Assembly (NCBI GenBank): GCA_013287135.1
Contig: JABDEK010000017.1
Span: 1 to 64,000 of the forward strand
Direction of reading: 5' to 3'
Origin: Acidobacteriota bacterium
GTDB lineage: Bacteria; Acidobacteriota; Terriglobia; Acidiferrales; UBA7541
Length of the DNA stretch: 64,000 nt
Shown: piece after piece, positions 36,267 to 46,364 of the stretch
How the letters are laid out: every line of letters begins with the position of its first letter
Position numbering within the stretch: the stretch's first letter is position 1
The notes under the pieces: generated by a model
The model's input: the letters and a program-made list of their open reading frames with translations, nothing else
What the model was told of the DNA's origin: nothing
The model's database searches: none
Position numbers and translations under genes: made by a program

Positions 36267-37454
36267 ATGGCGGGAACGATTTCGGTTGAGCAAATTCACG
36301 CTCGATCTGCTGAGCGCGCCTACGCCGAGACTGCGACGATCCCCTGGTACATTTGGTGCTGCCTGGCGTCTGTGGTTTCCTCTGTGGTCGGAAGCGCCTG
36401 GGACATTTCCTGGCACGAAAGCATTGGCCGCGACTCTTTCTGGACTGCTGCGCACATGCTCATTTATTTGTCTGGCGTGCTGGCTGGAATTTCGTGCGGC
36501 TATCTGATCCTCTCCACTACGTTCCGCAAAAACTCGCCGCTCTACGACGTTTCGATTTCGATGTGGGGATTTCGCGGACCATTGGGCGCCTTTATCTGCG
36601 CGTGGGGCGGCGTCGCCATGATCGCTTCGGCGCCCTTCGACAATTGGTGGCACAACTCCTATGGGCTCGACGTAAAAATTCTGAGCCCACCCCACGTCTT
36701 GCTGGCTTTGGGCATGATCGGAATCCGATTTGGATTGCTGGTAATGGTCCTGGCGGAAATGAATCGTGCCGAAGGCATCTACCGCCAGAGGCTCGAGCGC
36801 ATTTTATTTGTTACCGTCGTTTTTCTGATGGGCATGACGGTCGGAATCGCGCAAGAGTTCACAAACCGTGTATTCATGCACGGAGCAAAGTTTTACCTGG
36901 TGATAATGATCGCCGCGCCCATTTGGATAGCCACCGTCGCATGGGTCGCCAAACATCGCTGGGCCGCCACGATCATGACGGCGATGTACACTGCTTTGCA
37001 CTTGTGTTTCGTTTGGGGGTTCCCATTGATTCCCGCAGAACCCAAACTCGGTCCCGTGTATCAGCACATCACCCATCTCGTTCCACCGGATTTTCCGGCG
37101 CTGTTGATTATTCCCGCTATCGTCTTTGACCTGTTGCGGCAGCGCACCGCTGGTTGGAGCCGCTGGAAACAAGCTGCTATATTGGGAGCAGCTTTTCTCG
37201 TGAGCTTCGTCGCAGTGCAATGGCCTTTTGCCATCTTCCTTATGTCTTCCGCTTCACGAAACGGAATTTTCCAGACCACCAATTTTCCCTATTTTGTTCC
37301 GCCCACATCGCCATGGGTCCGCAATATTTACATTCCCACGGAGCATACTCCCGCGCAATTCTGGATTCGTATGCTGGTCGCGTTGTGCGTGTCGATTCTG
37401 ATGGTGCGTATCGGCATGGCCTGGGGTGAATGGATGCGGCGAATCCGCCGATGA
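36267..37454 (+). CDS. polytopic membrane protein of unknown function
   Basis: 395 aa, about 9-10 hydrophobic segments; overlaps the next CDS by 25 nt. Confidence 0.75.
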   Translation: MAGTISVEQIHARSAERAYAETATIPWYIWCCLASVVSSVVGSAWDISWHESIGRDSFWTAAHMLIYLSGVLAGISCGYLILSTTFRKNSPLYDVSISMWGFRGPLGAFICAWGGVAMIASAPFDNWWHNSYGLDVKILSPPHVLLALGMIGIRFGLLVMVLAEMNRAEGIYRQRLERILFVTVVFLMGMTVGIAQEFTNRVFMHGAKFYLVIMIAAPIWIATVAWVAKHRWAATIMTAMYTALHLCFVWGFPLIPAEPKLGPVYQHITHLVPPDFPALLIIPAIVFDLLRQRTAGWSRWKQAAILGAAFLVSFVAVQWPFAIFLMSSASRNGIFQTTNFPYFVPPTSPWVRNIYIPTEHTPAQFWIRMLVALCVSILMVRIGMAWGEWMRRIRR

Positions 37455-38938
37455 AGGAATTCAAGCGTCGGCTAACTCTCCTTTTGATTCTGTTCGTCGC
37501 AGCTGCGATTCCTGCGCTCGCCCACGTGGGCAGCCCGGACGTTTATTACGAAGGCGATGCCGGCCCTTATCATCTCTTTGTCACCGTACGAATCCCGCAG
37601 GTGGTCCCGGGCGTGGCGGAAATCGAAGTCCGGTGCCAGAGCGGCGATGTGAGCGCCGTACAAATCGTTCCATTGCGCTTGAGCGGACCTGGATCTACCT
37701 ATCCACCTACACCGGATTTCGCCGTGCGCTCTAAGGACGACCCGCAATTTTTCACCGGCAGTCTTTGGCTGATGGAATCCGGCGCCTTGCAGGTGCGCAT
37801 CACGGTCGATGGTGCGAAAGGTAAAGGGGAACTGTCCGTTCCGGTGGCTTCGTTTGCGCAGCGCACCTACCCGATGCAGAAGCCGCTGGCCGGAATGATG
37901 ATTGTGCTGATGCTGATTCTGGGTATTGGAGTGATTTCGATAGTCGGCGCGGGCGCGCGCGAAGCCAGCTTGGAACGCGGCGAAACGCCAGGACCCGCGA
38001 GCGCGCGACGCGCTAAGATCGCTATTGCAGTGACGATTATTTTGGTGGCAGGACTTATCTACCTTGGCAAAGCCTGGTGGGGCGCGGAGGACGCAAACTA
38101 CAAAAACCGCGTAGCTTTCTACAAGCCGCCAACAGCGGAGACCACCCTGGAAAACGGTAACCGTCTGGTGATTCGCGCGAAGAGCGAGAACCCCACGTGG
38201 TCGGCCAAAATAAATATGGGCGAAGTAATTCCAGACCATAACCACCTGATGCATTTGTTTCTGATCGAACTGCCGGGCATGAGCCGCATGTGGCATCTTC
38301 ATCCCACGCTTTCAGAGGGCGGCGCATTTGCGGACGATTTGCCGGACATGCCTGCAGGGCACTATGAGGTTTTTGCGGACGTAGTGGATGCGCGAGGATT
38401 CCCATGGACGCTGGTGGGAACCGTCGATCTGCCGCAAATCAACAGTGGCGCCCTACGCGGCGACGACTCCAGTTGGTCCGGAGACACGATCGGTTCACGA
38501 CAACATCAGCTGGTGTCGCAGCTTCCCGACGGTAGCCGAATGATATGGGAGCGCGCAGCCGGTCCGCTGAAGGCCAATACCGCGATGGATTTCAAGTTTA
38601 GCGTACAAGGCAAAGACGGAAAACCAGCGCAAGATTTGGAACCTTACATGGGAATGGCAGGCCACGCGGAATTTGTGCGCTCAGACTTGAGCGTTTTCGC
38701 GCACGTACACCCCGCAGGTTCAGTACCGATGGCGTCACTCGAGATGGCGCAAGCCGGATTGCTGGGCAATATGTCTTCGATGCCGAGCGGGATGGCAATG
38801 GCGCCAACGAGGGGAACGATGCCGGCTCAAGTAAGCTTTCCTTACGGTTTCCCCAAGCCGGGAGATTACCGGATTTTTGTGCAGGTCAAGCGTGCGGGCC
38901 AAGTGGAAACTGGAGTCTTCGACGCTCACGTACAGTAG
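37430..38938 (+). CDS. secreted/membrane protein with two His-rich HLHP/HVHP modules and Met-rich segment
   Basis: Signal peptide; one internal TM; HNHLMHLFLIELPGMSRMWHLHP, PYMGMAGHAEFVRSDLSVFAHVHP, GNMSSMPSGMAMAPTRGTMP. Confidence 0.75.
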   Translation: MDAANPPMKEFKRRLTLLLILFVAAAIPALAHVGSPDVYYEGDAGPYHLFVTVRIPQVVPGVAEIEVRCQSGDVSAVQIVPLRLSGPGSTYPPTPDFAVRSKDDPQFFTGSLWLMESGALQVRITVDGAKGKGELSVPVASFAQRTYPMQKPLAGMMIVLMLILGIGVISIVGAGAREASLERGETPGPASARRAKIAIAVTIILVAGLIYLGKAWWGAEDANYKNRVAFYKPPTAETTLENGNRLVIRAKSENPTWSAKINMGEVIPDHNHLMHLFLIELPGMSRMWHLHPTLSEGGAFADDLPDMPAGHYEVFADVVDARGFPWTLVGTVDLPQINSGALRGDDSSWSGDTIGSRQHQLVSQLPDGSRMIWERAAGPLKANTAMDFKFSVQGKDGKPAQDLEPYMGMAGHAEFVRSDLSVFAHVHPAGSVPMASLEMAQAGLLGNMSSMPSGMAMAPTRGTMPAQVSFPYGFPKPGDYRIFVQVKRAGQVETGVFDAHVQ

Positions 38939-38998
38939 TTCACAAAGTTATTTGCAGCCTGCCCGTAATCGCCGAGCCGACTAAATTTTCCGCGCGAG

Positions 38999-39247
38999 CT
39001 ATTGCACGCGTTCTGTTTTCGCCGAGGACTGCTTCTCATCCTCCAATTCGTGTTCCGCCTCGAACCAGTCGTCTAGGTTGTACCCACCACAAACGCCGCC
39101 GTGCTTCGAGTGAATCCGACAAGCCCGCAGTTGAATTTCGTCCAGCGTAGGGTGATGGCTTTCGGGATGTATCTCGAGTTCGTTTTCAGCCGTTCCTAAA
39201 TGTTTATCAAGACCATGCGAATGATTTCTCGATGAAATGTGACTCAT
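38999..39247 (-). CDS. DUF2934-like small protein
   Basis: EIQLRACRIHSKHGGVCGGYNLDDWFEAEHELEDE. Confidence 0.7.
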   Translation of the reverse strand: MSHISSRNHSHGLDKHLGTAENELEIHPESHHPTLDEIQLRACRIHSKHGGVCGGYNLDDWFEAEHELEDEKQSSAKTERVQ

Positions 39248-39699
39248 ACTGGCCTTCTTTCTAGCAGCTACTACTCTTCAACTCATTTTCGCCTGCCATA
39301 TTATTGGACGCGCCATTCATCGAAGCGGTTGCCGTTTCGCGTCCTCTCGCTGATGGAAGAAAGTCCACAACGAAGCGCATCTTTCGCTAGATTTTACAAA
39401 ACGAGCGCGACTGGTCGAAATCAAAACAATACCTGCAGCTTTCGCTGGATTGAGATTCTGGCGGAGCCTATTCTGCGGGCTGCATAGATTCGTTCAGCGT
39501 TGGCGGCTTTGTCCCAAAAAGGGAGTGACGGCGCACGGTGGTCCTCGCGGGGCCTTGCAGTTTGACCACACTGGAAGCCGCCGTTCGCCGCCCGCCGAAA
39601 CACCCTCCTTTCTCCTTCGTTATTTTGGCCCCATGCCGCGCGATTCGATATAATGCAACTTGCTCAAAATCCTCTCGGATTCGCGGATGAAGCTACGGC

Positions 39700-41856
39700 A
39701 TGCCGACACAGACAAAAACGAAGACCGCAAAATTTGACGCTGCAAAGTATCAAGGACTCGATCGCGACACCCTCATTCGAATTTATCGTCTGATGTTCCT
39801 ATCGAGGCGTCTGGACGATCGCGAAATCCAGCTCAAGCGGCAAAACAAAATCTATTTCCAGATCAGCGGCGCCGGCCACGAAGCTGCGTTGGTGGCTGCC
39901 GGTCTGGTCCTGAAGCCCGCTTACGACTGGTTTTTCCCGCACTATCGTGACCGGGCCCTGATGCTCGCTCTCGGCGTAACCGCTTACGAGATGATGCTCC
40001 AAGGCGTCGGCGCCAAGGATGACCCTGCATCGGGTGGACGCCAGATGCCCTCCCACTGGGGCAGTCAGCGGCTCAACATCGTTTCGCGTTCTTCGCCCAC
40101 CGGGGTGCAATTCCTTCACGCTGTGGGAGCCGCGGAAGCTTCGATCTACTTCCAGAAATATCCGAAAGCACTTGAGCAAGCCCGCAAAGGGCCGCTCGGC
40201 GATACGGTCGAATACAAACCGGACGACGTGATGTACGTCTCCGCCGGCGACGGCACTACTAGCGAAGGCGAATTCTACGAAGCGCTGAACACTGCCAGCA
40301 TGGAAAGTCTTCCGGTTCTGTTTCACATTGAAGACAACGGCTACGCAATTTCTGTCCCGGTAGAGCGCCAAACCCCCGGCGGAAATATTTCCAAGCTGCT
40401 CGGGAATTACCCGCACATGCATATCGAAGAGTGCGACGGCACCGAGCCGCTGGAAAGCTATGCAGCCATGAAACGCGCCGTCGAGCATTGCCGCGCGCGC
40501 AAAGGTCCTGCGTTGGTGCATTCGCACGTGATTCGCCCCTACTCGCATTCCCTTTCCGACGACGAAAAGCTCTACCGTTGCGATGCCGAGCGCGAACAAG
40601 AATCGCGTCGCGATCCCCTCCCGAAGTTTGGCCTGTTCCTCGTTCGCGAAGGTATTCTCGAGGAAAGTGAGCTTAACGCCCTGGAAGCCGAAGTCGATCG
40701 CGAAGTTGGAGAAGCTACGGACCGCGCTCTCGCCGCCGAATTGCCGTCCCAGGATTCCATCTATCACTGGGTCTATTCCCCTGACGTTGACCCGCGCGGA
40801 AGCCAATTTGACGTCCAGCCCAAGTTTGAAGGTGAACCCAAGACCATGGTCGAAATGGTTTCCGCTACGCTCCTCGACGAGATGAACACCGATGAGCGCA
40901 TCGTTGTCTTCGGTGAGGACGTGGCTGACTGCAGCCGCGAAGACAGTCTGTCTTTGGTGAAAGGGAAGGGCGGAGTATTCAAAGCTACCGCCGGCTTGCA
41001 GCGCAAGTTTGGCTCATCGCGAGTTTTCAATTCGCCGCTCGCCGAGGCCAATATTGTCGGTCGCGCCGCTGGAATGGCTCTGCGTGGCATGAAGCCGGTG
41101 CCCGAAATTCAGTTCTTCGATTACATATGGCCGGCCACTATGCAGCTGCGCAACGAGGTTGCTACTCTCCGTTGGCGCTCAGCCGGACATTTCAAGGCTC
41201 CTATGGTGGTGCGTGTCGCGATCGGCGGCTATCTCACCGGCGGCGCTATTTATCACAGCCAATGCGGCGAAGTTAGCTTCACCCACATTCCAGGTCTACG
41301 CGTGGTGATGCCTTCCACTGCGCTGGATGTATGCGGCTTGCTGCGCACTGCAATTCGCTCCGACGATCCCGTTCTGTTTCTCGAGCACAAACATCTCTAC
41401 CGCCAGCCATACAACCGCTCGCAATACCCAGGCGCGGATTTCACCATTCCGTTCGGCAAAGCGCGCGTCGTCCGCGAAGGTACGGACGTGAGCATCATCA
41501 CCTACGGCGCCGTCGTCCATCGCGCCGAAGTCGCCGCCGCGGAATTGTCGCGCGCCGGAATTTCCGCAGAGATTATCGATCTGCGCTCGCTCAGTCCTTA
41601 CGACTGGGACGCGATTGCCGCAACCGTCCGCAAAACGAATCGCGTCATCGTGGCCTACGAAGATACTCTGTCCTGGGGGTATGGAGCGGAAATCGCCGCG
41701 CGCGTCGCTGATGAGTTATTCGAGGAGCTCGATGCGCCTGTGCGCCGCGTCGCTGCTACCGATACGTTCTGCGCCTATCAGCCCAAGCTAGAAGATGCAA
41801 TTCTGCCCCAGACAGAAGATATCGTGCGCGCGGTTCGCGATCTGGCAGCTTTTTGA
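39700..41856 (+). CDS. fused E1 alpha-beta 2-oxoacid dehydrogenase (branched-chain/pyruvate type)
   Basis: E1-alpha ([19 protein letters not shown]..., [15 protein letters not shown]) followed in one ORF by E1-beta ([13 protein letters not shown]..., [23 protein letters not shown]..., [21 protein letters not shown]). Confidence 0.9.
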   Translation: MPTQTKTKTAKFDAAKYQGLDRDTLIRIYRLMFLSRRLDDREIQLKRQNKIYFQISGAGHEAALVAAGLVLKPAYDWFFPHYRDRALMLALGVTAYEMMLQGVGAKDDPASGGRQMPSHWGSQRLNIVSRSSPTGVQFLHAVGAAEASIYFQKYPKALEQARKGPLGDTVEYKPDDVMYVSAGDGTTSEGEFYEALNTASMESLPVLFHIEDNGYAISVPVERQTPGGNISKLLGNYPHMHIEECDGTEPLESYAAMKRAVEHCRARKGPALVHSHVIRPYSHSLSDDEKLYRCDAEREQESRRDPLPKFGLFLVREGILEESELNALEAEVDREVGEATDRALAAELPSQDSIYHWVYSPDVDPRGSQFDVQPKFEGEPKTMVEMVSATLLDEMNTDERIVVFGEDVADCSREDSLSLVKGKGGVFKATAGLQRKFGSSRVFNSPLAEANIVGRAAGMALRGMKPVPEIQFFDYIWPATMQLRNEVATLRWRSAGHFKAPMVVRVAIGGYLTGGAIYHSQCGEVSFTHIPGLRVVMPSTALDVCGLLRTAIRSDDPVLFLEHKHLYRQPYNRSQYPGADFTIPFGKARVVREGTDVSIITYGAVVHRAEVAAAELSRAGISAEIIDLRSLSPYDWDAIAATVRKTNRVIVAYEDTLSWGYGAEIAARVADELFEELDAPVRRVAATDTFCAYQPKLEDAILPQTEDIVRAVRDLAAF

Positions 41857-41934
41857 AACTTTTTGAGTGGTAGGATCGTATGCATCCATAGGAACCCGTG
41901 CGATCAGAATCTCTTTCGCGCAGGAGGCTGAAAA

Positions 41935-42300
41935 ATGATTTGCAATCACTGCAAGCGGGAATTAACCGAGCATTCCAATTTCTGCTACTACTGTGGAGCG
42001 CCGCAGCGCGTGGCTCCTTCGGGAGCTCCGCCCGTCCAGAAGCGACTCGTGCGTTCGTCGATCGATTCCAAGATCGCAGGTGTGTGCGGCGGTATCGCCG
42101 AATATATGGATGTGGACTCCACCGTGGTGCGGCTTGTGTGGGTTCTCATCACGTTTTTTACCGGAGTCGTGCCAGGCTTGGTTGCCTATCTGGTCGCTTG
42201 GCTGGTTATGCCGGAAGCGCCGGCACTGGTGGTAGAACCAGTGAACGTCACCGCTCCGCCTGCTTCTTCGCCAAACTTCACGCAACCCGCGTCAAACTGA
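41935..42300 (+). CDS. zinc-ribbon plus PspC-domain protein
   Basis: [61 protein letters not shown]. Confidence 0.88.
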   Translation: MICNHCKRELTEHSNFCYYCGAPQRVAPSGAPPVQKRLVRSSIDSKIAGVCGGIAEYMDVDSTVVRLVWVLITFFTGVVPGLVAYLVAWLVMPEAPALVVEPVNVTAPPASSPNFTQPASN

Positions 42301-42391
42301 GTAGGGCCGGTAAGATTTAGCCGATCTACTTCACGGCAAGCTTCGGAAATCGAGGCGGCCTTCCACGCTACTAGCGGGGACTAACTCGGCC

Positions 42392-42835
42392 CTAATCTCT
42401 TCCCTTGGTTCTGCTTTTCTTCGGGAAATTGCCCTTGTTGCTATAAATTGCGTGATCCAGCGATATTAATCCGGCTCCGACTCCAGCCAGCGCGAATGAG
42501 CCCACCGCGCAAGCCAACGGGAATTCGTAGTTATGTACGTTCATTGGATTAGACAATAGGCCATGTACTTTCACCAAAGCTACCGCCATTTCTGCCGCAA
42601 GGAGTAATCCTGCTATTCGGGTGAACAATCCTGCAATCAACAGAATCCCGCCAAAAAATTCAAACACGCCGGCAATGTAAGCAAAGTAAGCGGGGAATCC
42701 CATCTTCACGAAAGCTTCGACAGTTTGCTGCGGGTGGGTGAAAAGTTTAGGGTATCCATGAAATATAAAAATAACTCCTAAAGCTAGACGCAAAAAAAGC
42801 AGTGCGATCGGCTTGAGCTTCTCCAGGCCTTCCAT
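42392..42835 (-). CDS. DoxX-family membrane protein
   Basis: LLFLRLALGVIFIFHGYPKLFTHPQQTVEAFVKMGFPAYFAYIAGVFEFFGGILLIAGLFTR. Confidence 0.88.
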   Translation of the reverse strand: MEGLEKLKPIALLFLRLALGVIFIFHGYPKLFTHPQQTVEAFVKMGFPAYFAYIAGVFEFFGGILLIAGLFTRIAGLLLAAEMAVALVKVHGLLSNPMNVHNYEFPLACAVGSFALAGVGAGLISLDHAIYSNKGNFPKKSRTKGRD

Positions 42836-43002
42836 GTGCTTTCTCCTGACAATTAAATCGTTCGCAATTGTATCAGAACGGCCATATCGCATCGGATGCC
42901 TCGGCGTGCCTGGAAACCGCATCTCACACTGCGAGCAAATGATGTACCGTCATTAGTGTAAAATTCCGTCTTATATTCTAAGGGTCGAAAGTAAAAGGAA
43001 AA

Positions 43003-44016
43003 ATGCAGGCTCGCAACGCAATGCGGAAAGTGTTGATAGGTTTAGCGGTGTTGTTGATTATCGGCGCGGCCGCTTACCTTCGCTACCATCACACCAAAGA
43101 GCCCATAGAAGTCGGCTACGCGGGCAACCGCGAAGTAACGCTTTGGAGCACATCCGCGCAGGTGCGCGAACCTGTAGCCACCATAAATTATGGTGAAAAA
43201 CTCGATGTGCTCCAGCGTTTTCAAGATCAGGTACAGGTGCGTACCACAAATGGAACCACCGGATGGATACCCGATCGCGATTTGCTTTCGGCCGATTTAT
43301 GGCAAACATCGAAGGACCTGGAGAAGAGGGGCGCAGCAATGCCGGTGGAAGCGGTCGGTCACACAAAAGTTCTAAGCAATCTCCACATCGCGCCTGGCCG
43401 CGACTCACTTCGAATCCGCCAACTGAATAAAGACGTTCCGCTGGAGGTGCTGGAGCGTCAGCCCGTGTCCGTCGCCTCCGTGAAAGCCACAGGCGCGGCG
43501 GACGATTCCAGCGCCGCGTCTGGAAAGAAAGAGGATTGGTGGCTCGTTCGCGCCCACATTGCAGATCAGACCACCATCACCGGTTGGCTTGTGAGACGGT
43601 TCATCGACCTTGACGTACCGGCGCCGCTTCCGGACTACGCCAGCTCGGCCGGCATGCGCATCGTCGCATGGCTCGAGCTGAATCGCGTCGCAGTTGCGGG
43701 GAAAACCTTAAAGCCTCAATATCTTTTGGTGGGCACGCATGGAGCAGAGGGCCAGCCGTGCGATTTTTCTCTGATGCGCGTGTACACCTGGGGCGAAAAA
43801 AAAGAGCGATACGAAACCGCGTTCGTGGAAAGTGACGTATGCGGCAAGCTGCCCATTAAATTGCAAAAGGCCACCACGCCGGGCGGAGAAGTGAAATTCG
43901 AATTCGAGAATTTGACCGGGAAAGGCTCTGAGCCGCGCACCTACGTAATGAGGCAAACCGTTGTTCGGCGCGTCCGTGAAGGTGGCGAGCCTAAACCCCA
44001 CAAGCGCAAGCGTTAA
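43003..44016 (+). CDS. SH3-like domain protein with N-terminal TM anchor
   Basis: VLIGLAVLLIIGAAAYL TM; VREPVATINYGEKLDVLQRFQDQVQVRTTNGTTGWIPDRDL (bacterial SH3 pattern). Confidence 0.65.
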   Translation: MQARNAMRKVLIGLAVLLIIGAAAYLRYHHTKEPIEVGYAGNREVTLWSTSAQVREPVATINYGEKLDVLQRFQDQVQVRTTNGTTGWIPDRDLLSADLWQTSKDLEKRGAAMPVEAVGHTKVLSNLHIAPGRDSLRIRQLNKDVPLEVLERQPVSVASVKATGAADDSSAASGKKEDWWLVRAHIADQTTITGWLVRRFIDLDVPAPLPDYASSAGMRIVAWLELNRVAVAGKTLKPQYLLVGTHGAEGQPCDFSLMRVYTWGEKKERYETAFVESDVCGKLPIKLQKATTPGGEVKFEFENLTGKGSEPRTYVMRQTVVRRVREGGEPKPHKRKR

Positions 44017-44051
44017 TCAGAGCGCTTCATCGCCTTCCATTTCACCGAAGC

Positions 44052-45020
44052 TTGTTCCTGAAGTGCGCTAAATTTGTTCTTATGCGCGATTGCAATTCCT
44101 GTCTCGGCATCTCCTTGATTCTTTTCTGCTTTCTTTCGATTACCGGGTGCTTGCAAACCGAAACCCAAGCGGTCCAACAAAAGCCGCCCGCAGCTGCGCT
44201 CGAATATTTGGGAGCATGGGGCACGAAAGGCGAAGGCCCAGGCGAATTGCAAGATCCTGTGAGCATCGCTGCTGACAACCTTGGCAACGCCTATATCGCA
44301 GATCCCGGCACAGGGTTCATTCACAAATTCGCATCGCATGGAAAAGCGCTGCTATCGTTCCAGGAAGATGGACTCAAACATCCCCAATCAATCGCGGTGG
44401 ATAGCGGCGGAGCAATTTATGTGACGGATCAAGCGCGCTGTAGCGTTTTCATCTTTCCTCCCGGGGGCGACCATTATCGAGAGCTAAGACTAAGAACGCG
44501 CCCGAGCGCGGTAAACTTCTTAAGTGTCGTGGTGGCGGATGACGGTCTGATTTACGTCTTCGATTCTGACGCAGCGAAAGTATTTGCCTACAACTCACGT
44601 TTCCGGCTGGAGCAAACCTGGGTACTTCCAGCAAACGGTCCGCGCCCCGCAAGAATTCCGGGTCCAATTGAAACCGGTCATGACGGGTTTCTCTACATCG
44701 GCAATTCTTCCGGTAATATTTCGAAATTCACGCGCGATGGCCATTTCGTTTCGGAAATAACCCCGTCGGCTAATCAGGGCAAATGGAATCCCACCGATGG
44801 CTTCGCGGTTTCAAACAATTTAATTTTTGTAATGGATAGTGACGGCCGAATGCTTCATATCGTGGACAGCGAAGGCAAACCCAAGATGGACGTCGATCTT
44901 GCTCCGGAGCTCGGACAAGGGTCGCGTCCCGCGCCACCGCTCGCGGTCAGCGCACGGCATGAATTGCTCGTGCTCGATGCGCCGGAGCGTCGTGTTCTCC
45001 GCTATCGCATAAATTTCTAA
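44052..45020 (+). CDS. NHL/6-bladed beta-propeller lipoprotein
   Basis: Lipobox-like SITGC; repeats GEGPGELQDPVSIAADNLGNAYIADPGTGFIHKF, LKHPQSIAVDSGGAIYVTD. Confidence 0.8.
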   Translation: MFLKCAKFVLMRDCNSCLGISLILFCFLSITGCLQTETQAVQQKPPAAALEYLGAWGTKGEGPGELQDPVSIAADNLGNAYIADPGTGFIHKFASHGKALLSFQEDGLKHPQSIAVDSGGAIYVTDQARCSVFIFPPGGDHYRELRLRTRPSAVNFLSVVVADDGLIYVFDSDAAKVFAYNSRFRLEQTWVLPANGPRPARIPGPIETGHDGFLYIGNSSGNISKFTRDGHFVSEITPSANQGKWNPTDGFAVSNNLIFVMDSDGRMLHIVDSEGKPKMDVDLAPELGQGSRPAPPLAVSARHELLVLDAPERRVLRYRINF

Positions 45021-45102
45021 CAACATTTAGACTGCTTTCGACCAGCCTCGCGTAGCGATATCATCCACCAGAATTCGGAATCGTCCGAATCAGGAGAACC
45101 AT

Positions 45103-46128
45103 ATGCCTTTGCTGCTGACCGAAGCGGACGTGAAATCGGTGCTTACCATGCCCCTGGCGCTGGAATGCGTGCAAGATTCGTTCCAAGGTCTCGCCGATGG
45201 CTCTGCGCTCCTGCATTCGCGCCAGCGCCTGCACCTGCCGTCGAAAAGCTATTTGCATTACATGGCCGCAGCCGATGGCGCGAGCGGCTACCTGGGGCTG
45301 AAGATTTATACCAGTTCCCGCGAGGGTTTGCGTTTTCTCATTACGCTCTTCAGCATGGAGTCAGGCGATTTGTTGGCGTTGATCGAAGCGGATTTCATGG
45401 GCCAAATGCGCACTGGCGCTGCGAGTGGTCTAGCCACGCGGCTATTAGCGCGTGAGGACGCGCGAACACTCGGCATGGTTGGAACAGGCCTGCAGGCACG
45501 AACGCAGTTGCAGGCGATTGCGCAAATCCGCAAGTTGACAGAAGTCCGCGCCTTCAGTCGTGAGTCAGCAAAAAGAGAAATCTTTGCTAAAGAAATGACG
45601 GAGGCTCTCAAAATTCCGGTGTCGGCTGCTGAGTCTGCGGAAGCTGCCGTGCGAGGGGCGGACATTATCGTAACTTCTACCACCAGCACGAACCCCGTAG
45701 TGGAGGGCCGTTGGTTGAACCCCGGCGTGCACATCAATGCCATCGGCGCGAATTTCCCGCAGAAGCGTGAGTTGGACGCCCAGGCCGTAAAACGATGTAA
45801 CGTAATCGTGGTCGATTCGCGCGAGCAATCGAAACTGGAAGCAGGAGATATAATTCAAACTTGCGGTGAAGATGCGCAGCGATGGGCCGAGGTACGAGAA
45901 CTCGCCGACATCGTTAGCGGAAAAGTGACCGGACGCACGAATACAAGCGAAATTACGCTCTTCAAATCGAACGGGATTGCTATCGAGGACGTCGTAGTTG
46001 CGGGACGAATATACGAAATGGCACGCGAGCGCGGAATCGGTCGACAAGTTCCCATGTGGCAGCAAGCCGAACCGGAAAAACGCGTGCGGAGTCTCAGTTC
46101 AGAGGCACTATTGAAAGCCCAGTTCTAA
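45103..46128 (+). CDS. ornithine cyclodeaminase/mu-crystallin family protein
   Basis: LLLTEADVKSVLTM, GLKIYTSS, GQMRTGAASGLATRLLAREDARTLGMVGTGLQARTQL, GVHINAIGANFPQKRELD. Confidence 0.9.
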   Translation: MPLLLTEADVKSVLTMPLALECVQDSFQGLADGSALLHSRQRLHLPSKSYLHYMAAADGASGYLGLKIYTSSREGLRFLITLFSMESGDLLALIEADFMGQMRTGAASGLATRLLAREDARTLGMVGTGLQARTQLQAIAQIRKLTEVRAFSRESAKREIFAKEMTEALKIPVSAAESAEAAVRGADIIVTSTTSTNPVVEGRWLNPGVHINAIGANFPQKRELDAQAVKRCNVIVVDSREQSKLEAGDIIQTCGEDAQRWAEVRELADIVSGKVTGRTNTSEITLFKSNGIAIEDVVVAGRIYEMARERGIGRQVPMWQQAEPEKRVRSLSSEALLKAQF

Positions 46129-46364
46129 GCGCGTGGGCGACCGAGTTTCTTTACCAACGCGTCATGCAGACGGTGTCGCGTATCTTCAGAAAGCGGGGCG
46201 GGTTCAGAGTTGCAAAAGATCTGGATCGTCTTCTTGGTCGTATCCACAATCAGCTTACAATTCTTGCACTTCGCCAAATGTACTTCGATGGAGGTGCGCA
46301 GTTCCGAGTCCAATTCCTCGTCCAAATAATCTTCCAACTCAACAACAAGCGTCTTGCAATTCAC
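46125..46364 (-). CDS. zinc-finger (ZAS-type) anti-sigma factor
   Basis: HLAKCKNC (HxxxCxxC) motif; overlaps the upstream sigma factor gene by 4 nt. Confidence 0.8.
   Translation of the reverse strand: MNCKTLVVELEDYLDEELDSELRTSIEVHLAKCKNCKLIVDTTKKTIQIFCNSEPAPLSEDTRHRLHDALVKKLGRPRA

Noticed and set aside
37472-38302. 276-aa minus-strand ORF
   Set aside because: Antisense to the His/Met-rich module gene; no domain-like pattern.
39239-39487. 82-aa plus-strand ORF in the 39.2-39.7 kb gap
   Set aside because: No recognisable pattern; overlaps the start of the DUF2934-like gene; likely chance ORF.
39799-40806. 335-aa minus-strand ORF
   Set aside because: Fully antisense to the clearly conserved E1 dehydrogenase; typical mirror ORF in GC-rich coding DNA.
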